Assembly: GCF_030272615.1 (NCBI RefSeq)
Contig: NC_081410.1
Location: forward strand, 187,264,119-187,328,118
Direction of reading: 5' to 3'
Length of the DNA stretch: 64,000 nucleotides
DNA from: Cryptomeria japonica
Taxonomy: Eukaryota > Streptophyta > Pinopsida > Cupressales > Cupressaceae
Shown here: positions 1 to 10,880 of the stretch, in pieces
How positions within the stretch are numbered: position 1 is the first letter of the stretch
How the letters are laid out: every line of letters starts with the position of its first letter
Position numbers and translations under genes: made by a program
The notes under the pieces: model-generated
Told to the model about the DNA's origin: nothing
Seen by the model: the letters and a program-made list of their open reading frames with translations, nothing else
The model's database searches: none

Positions 1-272
1 AGAGAGAGATTAGGGGAGAGAGAGATTAGGAGAGAGAGAGAGGAGAGAGAGAGATTGGGGGAGGGGGAGAGAGAGAGATAGAGAGAGGAGAGAGAGAGGA
101 GAGGGAGAGAGAGATTAGGGGAGAGGGAGAGAGAGACATTGGGGGAGGGGGAGAGAGAGAGACAGACAGAGGAGGAGAGGGAGAGAGATAGATTATGGGA
201 GAGAGAGATTAGGGGAGAGAGAGAGGAGGAGAGGGAGAGAGATAGATTAAGGGAGAGAGATTAGGGTAGAGG

Positions 273-344
<72 letters not shown>
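1..344. repeat. (GA)n microsatellite with GGGGA interruptions
   Basis: The plus strand is almost pure purine: GA dinucleotides interrupted by short GATTAGGGGAGA-type words, ending in about 65 bases of uninterrupted GA. It runs directly into the satellite at 345. The mirror-image pyrimidine tract lies at the other end of the satellite (10650-10880). The left edge is cut by the window. Confidence 0.95.
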
Positions 345-347
<3 letters not shown>

Positions 348-507
348 GTCATTTGGGGTCCTAAGGGGTCCTATGGTGTCCATAGGTGTCCTACAACCCC
401 TTAGGACACCATATGACCCCTTAAGACACCATATTGGGTTGTTATGGGTCCTCTGGTGTCCTAAGGGGTCATATTGTGTCCTAGGACCCCTTAGGACACC
501 ATATTAG
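345..507. repeat. Left piece of inverted half-unit satellite
   Basis: This is the same satellite as 7852-10649, built from GGGGTCCTATGGTGTCC-like words and their reverse complements. It ends at CCATATTAG, where the Copia element was inserted. Joining this end to 7852 restores the usual satellite phrase CCATATTGGGTCG, so both pieces were one array before the insertion. Confidence 0.9.
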
Positions 508-1578
508 TGTTGGTATTTTGATGATGTTTAGTTGTGATTGTCATTGATGGACACACACTTATTTGATGTATGAGCTATTCTCAACTGGTAGTTGTTCCAA
601 CTGGTATTGTATGTCATTGAAGACTATCGGTGTTTTGTAGAAGATGCTTACCGATCAAAGCATGACTGAAGACCTCGAGCGATAGTTAAATCTTTTGGTA
701 TCGAAACACTATATTTTGATTTTCCAGTCTTCACTTGTTAACCGGTAATCGATATACTGTGTTAACCGGTATAATTGTAATGTGTGATGAGTTATCATCC
801 ACCGACACTATGATGGTGTTTCTGTGTTGTGTTACCAAATATGTCTAGATGCGCTGTACCTAGGAAATTGTAGTCTAATCTTATTGGACCGACATGAAAT
901 CAGGTTCCTATATGAGGACATCATGTCTAGGGTTTTAGCAAAGTTGAAGTGTATGAACGAAGATAAGGTCTATGAGAGAAAAGGTCTCACATATTAGAGA
1001 TAGAGATATAGAAGACTGAAGTAATGCTGGAATGCAATAACAGGGAGTTGTCAAGGATCTAATCAAGCATACTATGCTACTGTCTAGATCATTCACTTGT
1101 TGATTACTAATATCTTCGACAAGTCTGAAACCCTTAACTAGGTAGGCCCAGCCAAGCCTATTGTAAATCCTCTAGCAAGGTGGTTCACAATTGTGGATCT
1201 GAAATCCTCTAATAGGGTAGTTTTTAATAGGACTTATCTCCTAACAGAGATCTTGATTCCTAACAGGATCTGTTATGGTGAAGAACATTGTAAGGCCTTA
1301 ACCGGTCCGACCTTAATCGATCTAGTTACTATTCTATAGATAGTTGACTTGTGAGTCTTACTCACCGTTGTTTTTCCCATTTGGGTTTCCATGTCAAAAC
1401 ATCTTGTGTTATGGTGATTGTCCTTTTGTGGGTGAATTCTTTATTTTCTATTTGGCTTGTCTATGTTTTAATCAGTTTATTGTTTAATTTGCTATACTGG
1501 ACTACAGTTAAACTACTTAAGAGTTTGGTTAAGTTTTTGGGTATACTAATTCACCCTCCCCCCTCTTAGTATTCATCA
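508..1578 (+). repeat. 5' LTR of Copia-type element
   Basis: The LTR is 1071 bp with TG...CA ends and matches 6760-7851 along its length with scattered substitutions. Near its 3' end is the block TTTTTCCCATTTGGGTTTCC followed by TCTTGTGTTA. A recognisable version occurs in the minus-strand Copia LTR at 38366-39075. This copy has one fewer copy of a roughly 24-bp GTTAACCGGTAAT-type tandem unit than the 3' LTR. Confidence 0.9.
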
Positions 1579-1580
1579 AT

Positions 1581-1592
1581 TGGTATCAGATC
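1581..1592 (+). other. Primer-binding site, tRNA-iMet type
   Basis: TGGTATCAGATC lies two bases after the LTR end. It matches the initiator-methionine tRNA primer site used by most plant Copia elements (TGGTATCAGAGC) except near its 3' end. Confidence 0.85.
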
Positions 1593-1628
1593 CAACCTTT
1601 CTATAAGTCTAACCACTTGGAAGGAGAT

Positions 1629-2816
1629 ATGGGGGAATATAGCATGAGGGAACTCACTCACCATTTGGCTGAATTTGAGAGAGCCTATGGTGAACTCAAG
1701 ATCAAGTTTAAATCCTCTTTAGCTAAGAGAAGAGAGCTTGCTGAGCAGTTGATGCAATTTACTGAAAATAACTCTTCTGATGAAGCAAACATGGATGCCC
1801 TAGTTGGAGAAGTGGAGAAACTAAATGAATCCAAAAGTAATCTAAGGAGGGAGTTGGAAGGACTGACCATCAGGATGAGTCAGGAGGTATAAAATAGAAG
1901 AAAAGTTGAAGATTTGGTAAAGGACAAAGAGCATGAGATCTTTAAATTGAAACAAGAAATTAGTACCATTACTCCCTATCTACAGAAGGATAAAGAAGAG
2001 AAAGAAGAAATACAAGTTGAACTAAATGCAGCTATTTCTCAAAATGAAATGTTGATGGAAACCAATGTTTCTCTTTCCAAGGAACTTGCTGAGACAAAGG
2101 AGATACTTTCTAAGTTCAACCAAAGTACTGCTAAGTTAGAGAAAAAGTTGGAATTGGTAAAGCCATCAAAGGATACCACTGGACTTGGTTTCTTTGGATA
2201 TGAGGAAGGTGAGACCTCTAGAACCAAGAGTGATGCACTAAAGAAGCAATCGACACCTAAGAACAACAGCGGGAGTAAAGGTAAGAAAAAGTTTGAACCT
2301 GTTTGCTTTAACTGTCTTAAGGAAGGACATAGTGCCAATGTATGTAGGAGCAAGGCTTACAATAACTTTCCTTACTTTCAAAACAATATGGCTAGACCTA
2401 GTAGATTTAATGGTCATTGTTATGCATGCAACAAGTTTGGGCATAGAGCTTTTGAATGCAAGTCGATTATGAAAAATTATGGAAGTTATCCACCAAGAGC
2501 TAAAGGAGTTGTTCTGAAACTTCCTAAAAACCGGAACCCAAATCGGTATAGAACCTATGACCATCGCTCAAATGGTTATGAAGTAGCAACCAGTTGGAGA
2601 GAAACCTATTTTATCTGTCATGGTAGCAGTCACACTACTACAACATGTAGAAGGAAGAATGGAAATGTGAACACCAGACCATGGAGAACACCTAGAATGG
2701 TATGCTATCATTGCAACAAACTGGGACACACTGTCAGAACATGCAGACTGAGAAAGAATCTATCGGAAGACATAGCGGTCAACCAAGAAGGGAAGATTGA
2801 TGTTCAAACTGTTTAG
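1629..2816 (+). pseudogene. Copia gag-like protein with CCHC zinc knuckles, one internal stop
   Basis: A single reading frame runs from the ATG at 1629 to 2816, about 395 codons, broken only by TAA at 1890-1892. The first two thirds is charged, heptad-like coiled coil rich in K, E, L and Q. The phrase TTGLGF marks the usual Copia gag transition to nucleocapsid. Zinc knuckles follow: CFNCLKEGHSANVC, CYACNKFGHRAFEC and CYHCNKLGHTVRTC, plus a degenerate one (CHGSSHTTTTC). The N-terminal capsid region normally found in Copia gag is not evident, so this looks like the C-terminal part kept in a deleted element. The role would be RNA packaging and particle assembly. No pol domains follow. Confidence 0.8.
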
Positions 2817-3373
2817 GTGGATATGGATAAAACATGGAAAAAGAAATCTGAAGAGAAGCCACAAGATGTACCAGTTTCCATACCTAGTGTGGAAATCCCT
2901 GAACCGACCAACTGATCTTCGAAAAGCTTAGGGGGAGAATATTGGTAAAATGTTTCTAACCCCCAGAATATATCGATAAAGCACCTTTATCGGTATTTAT
3001 TACTTGTCAATCGACAGAAGAAATGAAGCAGTAAAAGGTAAAATTAGGGTTTGAGCCCTAATGGTGATGCATTTATTATGATAGGTGGGAGCATGTTTAA
3101 AAGTGACTTTTGTAATCATTTTTACTTACCTATTTTTAGAGAATAATTTTTCTAGTCTGAGAAGCACAACTAGAGCGATTCATCTTGCATTCAAAATAAT
3201 TCAGAACGGAATCTTACACAAGATTTTGTAGCCACTTCAAGCTATCAGTGTGGAAGTCAAAGGGGTAAACAAGCTTCCAAAGAGGTGTGTTGTGCTCACC
3301 AACAACAAACCCTAGTTCAGAGTGTGAAGGTATTTTTCATTGAAACATTCTTATCATTTAGAATCTTCTAGAT
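2817..3373 (+). other. Spacer between gag and accessory ORF, PPT-like tract inside
   Basis: No coding region is evident. At about 2929 there is AGGGGGAGAATATTGGTAAAATG, which resembles the true PPT plus LTR start at 6751-6775 (GGGGGAGATTGTTGGTATTTTG). The following 430 bp is AT-rich and reads like a leader up to the ATG at 3374. It may be a scar of the deletion that removed pol. Confidence 0.5.
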
Positions 3374-6300
3374 ATGGCTTTTGCATCTAAAACCCCTTCT
3401 AGTTCTATTGAACCTAAGGATGCACCTGAGTTTCATAAAAGGAAGATGAAATATAATGCCCTATCTCAAATTCTCGCTGGAGTAATTGTCGAAGGTGATG
3501 TTTTAGGATATATTGATTGTAAACTAGAAGACCTAGGGTCCCTAGTAATTCACTCCCGGCTGAGTCTATTCTGTGCAGATGACAAGAAGATTAAACCTAA
3601 ATATAGCATAATAGAGAAGAAGAAATTGCATAATGCAGTATATTTTCTCAAAGAATTTACAGAAGAACACATCAGGATTATCCATAGTAGGGTTCATGGT
3701 GATAAGATGTACCTTGAGTGAACCCATGATATTACACCGGAGGTAATTCATGTCATGACCAGAATCTACAATGTTGAGGAAGTCCCCGTTCTTTGAAAGA
3801 TTACCAAAACCAAAGTGATAGAGCTCACCAGTTCTGTGAGTGACCAACGAGCAATGACTGACAACACCATTAAAGATGATTTGGTGAAATATGCATGTAT
3901 GGTAATTGGGTATAGAATATTTTGTGCTAGCAGAATGAATTCTGTTCCTACAGCTGTAGTGCATGTTGCTTACAGAATGATCAAGGAGAATGCAGACTGT
4001 GACCTATGTACCTGTTTGCAGAAACAACTCATAGATAACTTGAAGGATATCAAATTGGACAAAACTCTGAGGTTTAAGTTTGGTCAATTTCTTGTCGGTC
4101 TATTTTTCTACTTTCAAGGATATTTTCCTGGAGTCGGTGATGTTCAATGGTCAAGTGACCTATCGGTTTCCAAATAAATAAAGGAAAGTCTGTAAGTAGT
4201 GGGAACTGCATATCCGGAGACTCTGAACAGATATTTTGATGAGTTCAAACTAAAGATGAACCAGAGAATGAGAATATCTGGTGATATAGTTAAGAAATAT
4301 GAAGATGACATCTATTTCATAATCAAAACAAATCACTACATAATGGAAGTTGTCGAACCCAGAGAAGATGTAGTTGAGCCTATGGGCTATGAAGTGGTAA
4401 ATGATATACTGATAGGGTATGCCTCGACACTACTTGCTTCACCACTAGATCCCAAGATGAAGAGGACCAATACTTACTCAGAAAGGGTCAAACCTATTGA
4501 GGTACTGAAGCAGAAAAAAAAATAAAGCAGTGCCATCGGCATCGACACCGGTTACATCTATTGCTAGTCCTAAAGTGACCAAGAGGTCACCAGCCAAAAA
4601 GAAATCGGAGGCTATTCCGCCAAAGTTATTCAAAAGAAAGAGGAGAACTAGGAATAACTCACCAGATTCAAAAGAAATTGAACCAAAGGTAGAAATGAAA
4701 AAGACAAGGAAATCAAGCAAAAAGATGAAGTCAATTGGTAATGTACTAGCAACCTCTGCACTGGTAAATTTAGATATTTCCTCTTACAAACCTATGACAC
4801 GTTGTCAAAGGACCATAAAGACTATTAGAAGAAAAGTTCTTGATGATTTAAAAGAATATTTTGATGATTTCAATGATAGTGAAAAGGAGGATGTTGAATG
4901 AGAACTTATTAAATATTTATGTATTAATGATCGGTCACCTTCTGAAATTAAATCAATTATTTCTAAATCTTTGTATGATTCTTTGGACAATAAATGGTGC
5001 ATTACCATGGAAAAAGAGCAAGACATCAGGGAGAAATTTTTTGCTCAATATTTTCCAAATGCCTCTAATTCAGAATTGTTTGAGATTATTGATAAGTACA
5101 AAGGCATCTTCTTCATGAGAAGAAGAAGACTTCAGTTATTCAGAGGTGAAACTTTTGAAGTGGAAAAAGACACCCATCAACAGGTTAAGGCAGCTGTCAA
5201 AATGCAAAAAGTATCCGAAGCTAATCGACTGGCTGATAAAGAGCTTGTCCTATCCACCACCAAACTGGATGAAGTTTTTGATAGTCTGGGTGAAAGCATT
5301 GCAGAACAATATGAACCCATTGATGTTGATGCACTAGAGGATATCACTCCAGATAAGAAAAAAGCTAAAATGGAGAGAATGGATAAAGAAAAGGATGGGA
5401 ATGCTGAGAAATAAAAACAAGAGCAAGAGCAAGCAGAGAAAGTGAGACAAGAGGAAGAGAAGAACAAGAAGGAAGAAGAGAAGAAGAAGAAAGAAGAAGA
5501 AGAGGAGAAGAGGAGAGTGGAAGAGGAGAAAGTGAAGGCCACCTAGGTAGCCCAAGAAAAAGAAGAAGAGGAGAAGAATAGACAAGTGAAGGTCAAGGCA
5601 AAGGAAGGAGGACAAACTTTGAAGGTAATCAGAGATCAAGCCAAGCAGGTTGATTCCACCAGTCACACCGATTTGACTCTTGCCTATCTAACTTAATCAG
5701 TTGATGAGACTGAGCTACTACAGAGCATTCAACTAGCACAAGAGAGATTGGAAAAACTGAGGAAAAAGAAAGAGTATGATGTCATTCAGTTTGTTGCTAA
5801 CACCCTTTCCAATCTAATCCCCAGTACTAACCTCCCCAGCACTGATTCCTCACTGACCAAGCTCAAACTTCTTTGCATAGTAGTGGATGACCAAGTACAA
5901 TGTTTGGAAGATGTTTCCCAGGCCACTACAAAGAAAAATCATGAAAGGCACTCACAGTTGCCTTAGTAAAGCAAATGGCTAAAGACCGGGAAAAACTGCT
6001 TAAGCAAAAAGGTGATATAAGTTCATCTATGGGTGAAGGTAACCTACTCATGAGTAAAATCTGCCAACCTCACCTATTTTGTGAAGATTCTCTAAAACAT
6101 AAGACTCACTTACAATCAGAGTTACAAAAGTATATTAGCAACTTCAAACTACCCTATGATCTGTTCACAGCCTATGGACAAACTATTCATACTTACCAGC
6201 ATCAGATTGTAAAACTTGACTCAGAGGTCTACAATTGGACTAAAGATCTGCAGGAACTTCAGTTGCTCCTATTGCCAAAATTGCAGGTTCTTCAGAAGTG

Positions 6301-6493
6301 CTTCTTAAACTTGGAGGCTATTACTGTGACACAGGAGATGAGCACCATTGATGCAATGGAAGAATTAGCCTCCCAGATGAAGAGCGAGAGTGAAATTGCT
6401 GCCTCACTTCTTGAGTCGTGGTCTTCAAACATGAAGAATTTCATGCAAAAATTTAAATCTCTTTTTGAGAAGTTTTACTCCTTATTATCATGA
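3374..6493 (+). pseudogene. Long accessory ORF of unknown function in Copia-type element
   Basis: A degraded reading frame of about 1040 codons starts MAFASKTP at 3374. It continues in one frame to about 4525 with stops at 3719, about 3803 and 4175. It shifts frame at an A-run near 4513-4522, continues with stops at 4899, 5412, about 5544 and 5694, and shifts again near 5966 before ending at 6493. The N-terminal third looks globular (for example FKFGQFLVGLFFYFQGYFPG near 4070-4135). The middle is very rich in K and E (5340-5570). The C-terminal part is helical. It occupies the place where some Sireviruses carry an env-like ORF, but I see no clear signal peptide or membrane anchor. I do not recognise the family. 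Its general plan resembles the ORF inside the 5-kb LTRs at 23345-26433 and 34339-37429. Confidence 0.6.
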
Positions 6494-6759
6494 ACATATA
6501 CTTTGTTTTTATGTTATGCAAAATGAGCATATTTTGCATAACTTTGTCATTGTTGGCAAAGGGGGAGTAGTGTACAATTAAAATTTTAGAGTAGTATGTA
6601 GTATTGAAATTTTCATGCACATGCACATGTAATTTTTTGCAAAAGGATGAACTGTATATGCTTAGGGGGAGTAATTTTAATTATGGCATCTGTTTTTGTT
6701 TTTAGCACTTAGATGTCAAAATTTTCCTAAGTGTTGACATCAATGCCAAAGGGGGAGAT
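6494..6759 (+). other. 3' non-coding region with three polypurine tracts
   Basis: AAAGGGGGAG (about 6557), TTAGGGGGAG (about 6662) and CCAAAGGGGGAGAT (6746-6759) lie within 200 bp. The last abuts the 3' LTR and is the working PPT for plus-strand priming. Repeated PPTs upstream of the 3' LTR are a recognised Sirevirus feature. GTTGGCAAAGGGGGAG and CAATGCCAAAGGGGGAG show similar flanking words. Confidence 0.8.
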
Positions 6760-7851
6760 TGTTGGTATTTTGATGATGTTTAGTTGTGATTGTCATTGAT
6801 GGGCACACACTTATTTGATGTATGAGTTATTCTCAACCGGTACTTGTTTTAACCAGTATTGTATGTCATTGAAGACTATCGGTGTTTTGCAGAAGATGCT
6901 TGCCGGTCAAAGCATGACCGAAGACCCCGAGCGACTGTTAAATCTTTTGGTATCGAAACACTATGTTCCAGTTTTCCAGTCTTCACTTGTTAACCGGTAA
7001 TTGATATACTATGTTAACCAGTAATCAGTATACTGTGTTAACTAGTATAATTTTAATGTGTGATGAGTTATTATCCACCGACACTATGACGGTGTTTCTA
7101 TGTTGTGTTGCCAAATATGTCTAGATGCACTGTACCTAGGAAATTGTAGTCTAATCTTATTGGACTGACATGAAATCAGGTTCCTATATGAGGACGTCAT
7201 GTCTAGGGTTTTAGCAGAGTTGAAGTGTGCGAACGAAGATAAGGTCTCTGAGAGAAAAGGTCTCACATAACAGAGATAGAGATATAGAAGACTTAAGTAA
7301 TGCTGGAATGCATTAACAGGGAGATTCCAAGGATCTAATCAAGCATACTGTGCTACTGTCTAGATCATTCACTTGTTGATTACTAATATCTTTGACAAGT
7401 TTGAAACCCTTAACTGGGTAGGCCCAACCAAGCCTATTGTAAATCCTCTAACAAGGTGGTTCACAGTTGTGGATCTAAAATCCTCTAACATGGTAGTCTT
7501 TAATAGGACTTATCTCCTAATAGAGATATTGATTCCTAACAGGATCTGCTCTGGTGAAGAACCTTGCAAGGCCTTAACCGGTTTGACCTTAACCGGTCTG
7601 GTTACTATTCTGCAGATAGTTGACTTGTGAGTCTTACTCACCGTGGTTTTTCCCATTTGGGTTTCCACGTCAAAACATCTTGTGTTACAGTGATTGTGCT
7701 TCTGTGGGTGAAAGCTTTATTTTCTATTTGGCTTGTCTGTTTTTTAACCAGTTTATTGTTTAATCTACTATACGAGACTGTAGTTAAACTGCTTAAGAGT
7801 TTGGTTAAGTTTTTGGGTATACTAATTCAACCTCCCTCTTAGTATTCATCA
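6760..7851 (+). repeat. 3' LTR of Copia-type element
   Basis: The LTR is 1092 bp, starts TGTTGG and ends ATCA, and is homologous over its full length to 508-1578. The extra length is mainly one additional roughly 24-bp tandem unit near 7012-7040. It is followed by ATTGG of the target duplication and satellite. Confidence 0.9.
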
Positions 7852-10649
7852 ATTGGGTCGCTTTGGGTCCTATGGTGTCCTAAGGTGTCATATTGTGTCC
7901 TACAACCCCTATGGACACCATATGACCCCTAATGACACCATATGGTGTCATAAGGGGTCGTATGGTGTCCCATGAACCCTTATAACCCCTAAGGACACCA
8001 TACGACCCGTTATGACACCATATTGGGTCGTTATGGGTCTTATGGTGTCCTAAGGGGTCATATTATGTTCTACAACCCCTTAGGACACCATATGACCCCT
8101 AATGACACCATATGGTGTTATAAGGGGTCCTATGGTGTCCATAGGGGTCATATGGTGTCCTACAACCCCTTAGGACACCATATGACCCCTTAAGACACCA
8201 TATTGGGTCTTTATGGGTCCTATGGTGTCCTAAGGGGTCATATTGTGTCCTACAACCTCTTAGGACACCATATGATCCCTTAGGATACCATATGACCCCT
8301 AATGACACCATATGGTGTCATAAGGGGTCCTATGGTGTCCATAGGGGTCATATGGTGTCCTACAACCCCTTAGGACATCATATTACTCCTTAAGACACCC
8401 TATTGGGTCATTATGGGTCTTATGGTATCCATAGGGGTCATATAGTGTCCTAGGACCCCTTAGGACACCATATGACCCCTTAAGACACCATATTGGGTCG
8501 TTATGGGTCATATTGTGTCCTAATGGTCATATTATGTCATATGACCCCTTTAAGACATCATATGACCCCTTAGGACACAATATGACCCCTTATGACACCA
8601 TATTGGGTCAATTTGGGTCCTATGGTGTCCTAAGGGGTCATATTGTGTTCTATGACCCCTTAGGACACCATATGACCCATAACGACACAATTTGGTGTCT
8701 TAAGGGGTCATATGGTGTCCTAGGACACCATATGACCCCTAACGACACCATATGGTGTCATAAGGGGTTGTATTTTGTCCTTAGAGATCATATGGTGTCC
8801 AATGAACCCTTATGATCCCTTAGGATACCATACGACTCGTTATGACACTATATTGGGTTGTTATGGATCATATTGTGTCATATGACCCCTTAAGACATCA
8901 TATGACCCCTAGCAACACCATATGGCATCACAAGGGGTCGTATGTTGTCCTTAGGGGTCATATGGTGTCCCATGAACCCTTATGACCCCTTAGGACACCA
9001 TACGACCCGTTATGACACCATATTGGGTCATTATGGGTCTTATGGTGTCCTCAGAGGTCATATTATGGCGTATGACCCCTTAGGATACCATATGACCCCT
9101 AACGACACCATATGGTGTCATAAGGGGTCCTATGGTGTCCATAGGGGTCATACGGTGTCTGACAACCCCTTAGGACATCATATGACCCCTTAAGACAACA
9201 TGTTGGATTGTTATGGGTCATATTATCCTATATGACCCCTTTAAGACATCATATGACCCCTAACGACACCATATGGTATCACAAGGGGTCGTATGTTGTC
9301 CTTAGGGGTCATATGGTGTCCCATGAACCCTTATGACCCCTTAGAACACCATACAACCTATTATGACACCATATTGGGTCATTATGGGTCTTATGGTGTC
9401 CTAAGGGGTCATATTATGTCCTATGATCCCTTAGGATACCATATGACCCCTAACGACACCATATGGTGTCATAAGGGGTCCTATGGTGTCCATAGGGGTC
9501 ATACGGTGTCCTACAACCCCTTAGGACATCATATGACCCCTTAAGACAACATATTGGATTGTTATGGGTCATATTGTGTCATATGACCCCTTTAAGGCAT
9601 CATATGACCCCTAACAACACCATATGGTGTCATAAGGGGTCATATGGTGTCCCATGAACCCTTATAACCCCTTAGGACACCATATGACCCGTTATGACAC
9701 CATATGGGGTCGTATGGGTCCTATGGTGTCCTGGGGGGTCATATTATGTCCTACGACCCCTTAGAATACCATATGAACCCTAACAAAATCATATGGTGTC
9801 ATAAGGGGTCCTATGTTGTCCATAGGGGTCATATGGTGTCCTACAACCCCCCTTAGGACACCATATGACCCCTTAAGACACCATATTGGGTCGTTATGGG
9901 TCCTATGGTGTCCTAAGGTCATATTGTGTCCTACGACCCCTTAAGACACCATATGACCCCTTAGAACACCATATGACCCCTAACGACACCATATGGTGTC
10001 ATAAGGGGTCCTATGGTGTCCATAGGGGTCATATGGTGTCCTACGACCCCTTAGGACACCATATGACCCCTTAAGACACCATATTGGGTCGTTATGGGTC
10101 TTATGGTGTCCATAGGGGTAATATGGTGTCCTAGGACCCCGTAGCACACCATATGACCCCTTAAGACACCATATTGGGTCGTTATGGGTCATATTGTGTC
10201 ATATGACCCCTTTAAGACATCATATGACCCCTTAGAACACAATATGACCCCTTATGACACCATATTGGGTTGCTTTATGTCCTATGGTGACTTAAGGGGT
10301 CATATTGTGTCCTACGACCCTTTAGGACACCATATGATCCATAACAACACAATTTAGTGTCTTAAGGGGTCATATGGTGTCATAAGGGGCCCTATGGTGT
10401 CCATAGGTGTCATATGGTGTCCTACGACCCCTTAAGACACCATATTTGGTCGTTATGGGTCATATTGTGTCCTAATGGGTCATAAGGTGTCATATTGTGT
10501 CCTAAGGGGTCATATGATATCTTTAAGGGGTCATATTGTGTCATATGACCCCTTAAAGATATCATATGACCCCTTAGGACACAATATGACCCCTTATGAC
10601 ACCATATTGGGTCGCTTTGGGTCCTATGGTGTCCTAAGGGGTCATATTG
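7852..10649. repeat. Satellite of alternating inverted half-units
   Basis: About 2.8 kb consists of words such as GGGGTCATATGGTGTCC alternating with their reverse complements (GGACACCATATGACCCC). Perfect palindromes recur, such as GACACCATATGGTGTC (for example near 8305, 9104 and 9455). Longer periods are superimposed: about 200 bp at 8101/8301, and 351 bp between 8890-9240 and 9241-9591. Open frames in this stretch are by-products of the repeat and I do not annotate them as genes. Confidence 0.95.
10501..10578. repeat. Perfect 36-bp-arm inverted repeat with 6-base loop
   Basis: Arms 10501-10536 and 10543-10578 are exact reverse complements around the loop TGTGTC. Pairing continues outward with few mismatches to about 10478 and 10600. 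It is the strongest hairpin seen in the satellite. Confidence 0.92.
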
Positions 10650-10696
10650 TCTCTCTCTCTCTCTCCCCTATTCTCTCTCTATCCCTCTCCCCTAAT

Positions 10697-10757
<61 letters not shown>

Positions 10758-10880
10758 GCACTAATCTCTTTATCTCTCTCTCCCTTCCCCCCTCTCTCTC
10801 TCTCCCTTCCCCCCTCCCCCCCTCCCTCTCTCTCTCTCTCTCTCTCCCCCCCACTCCCCCCTCTCCCTCTCCCTCTCCCT
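10650..10880. repeat. (CT)n pyrimidine microsatellite
   Basis: The plus strand is nearly pure CT and CCCC, the complement-type counterpart of the GA tract at 1-344. It starts at the exact end of the satellite (CATATTGT then CTCTCT). Both outer edges of the satellite therefore carry the same simple repeat in inverted orientation. Confidence 0.95.

Larger units (their letters stand above)
508..7851 (+). mobile_element. Non-autonomous Copia (Sirevirus-like) LTR retrotransposon
   Basis: A 7.3-kb element has two LTRs (508-1578 and 6760-7851) starting TGTTGG and ending ATCA. A tRNA-Met type primer site follows the 5' LTR and AAAGGGGGAGA precedes the 3' LTR. The flanking 5-mers ATTAG (503-507) and ATTGG (7852-7856) form a target duplication with one mismatch. 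Between the LTRs are a gag-like reading frame with zinc knuckles and a second, unrelated long reading frame. I see no protease, integrase, reverse transcriptase or RNase H. Several AGGGGGAG tracts near the 3' end are a known Sirevirus trait. It would need enzymes from a related element to move. Confidence 0.88.

Noticed and set aside
1351-1569. 72-codon hydrophobic frame present in both Copia LTRs (also 7627-7842)
   Set aside because: It lies in the conserved 3' end of the LTR and its conservation follows from LTR identity; no ATG at its start and no reason to expect translation.
8099-10192. Several open frames of 60-100 codons on both strands in the satellite
   Set aside because: They consist of repeated peptide words produced by the satellite (YDPLGHH, GSYGVLRGH) and shift with each unit; no coding evidence.
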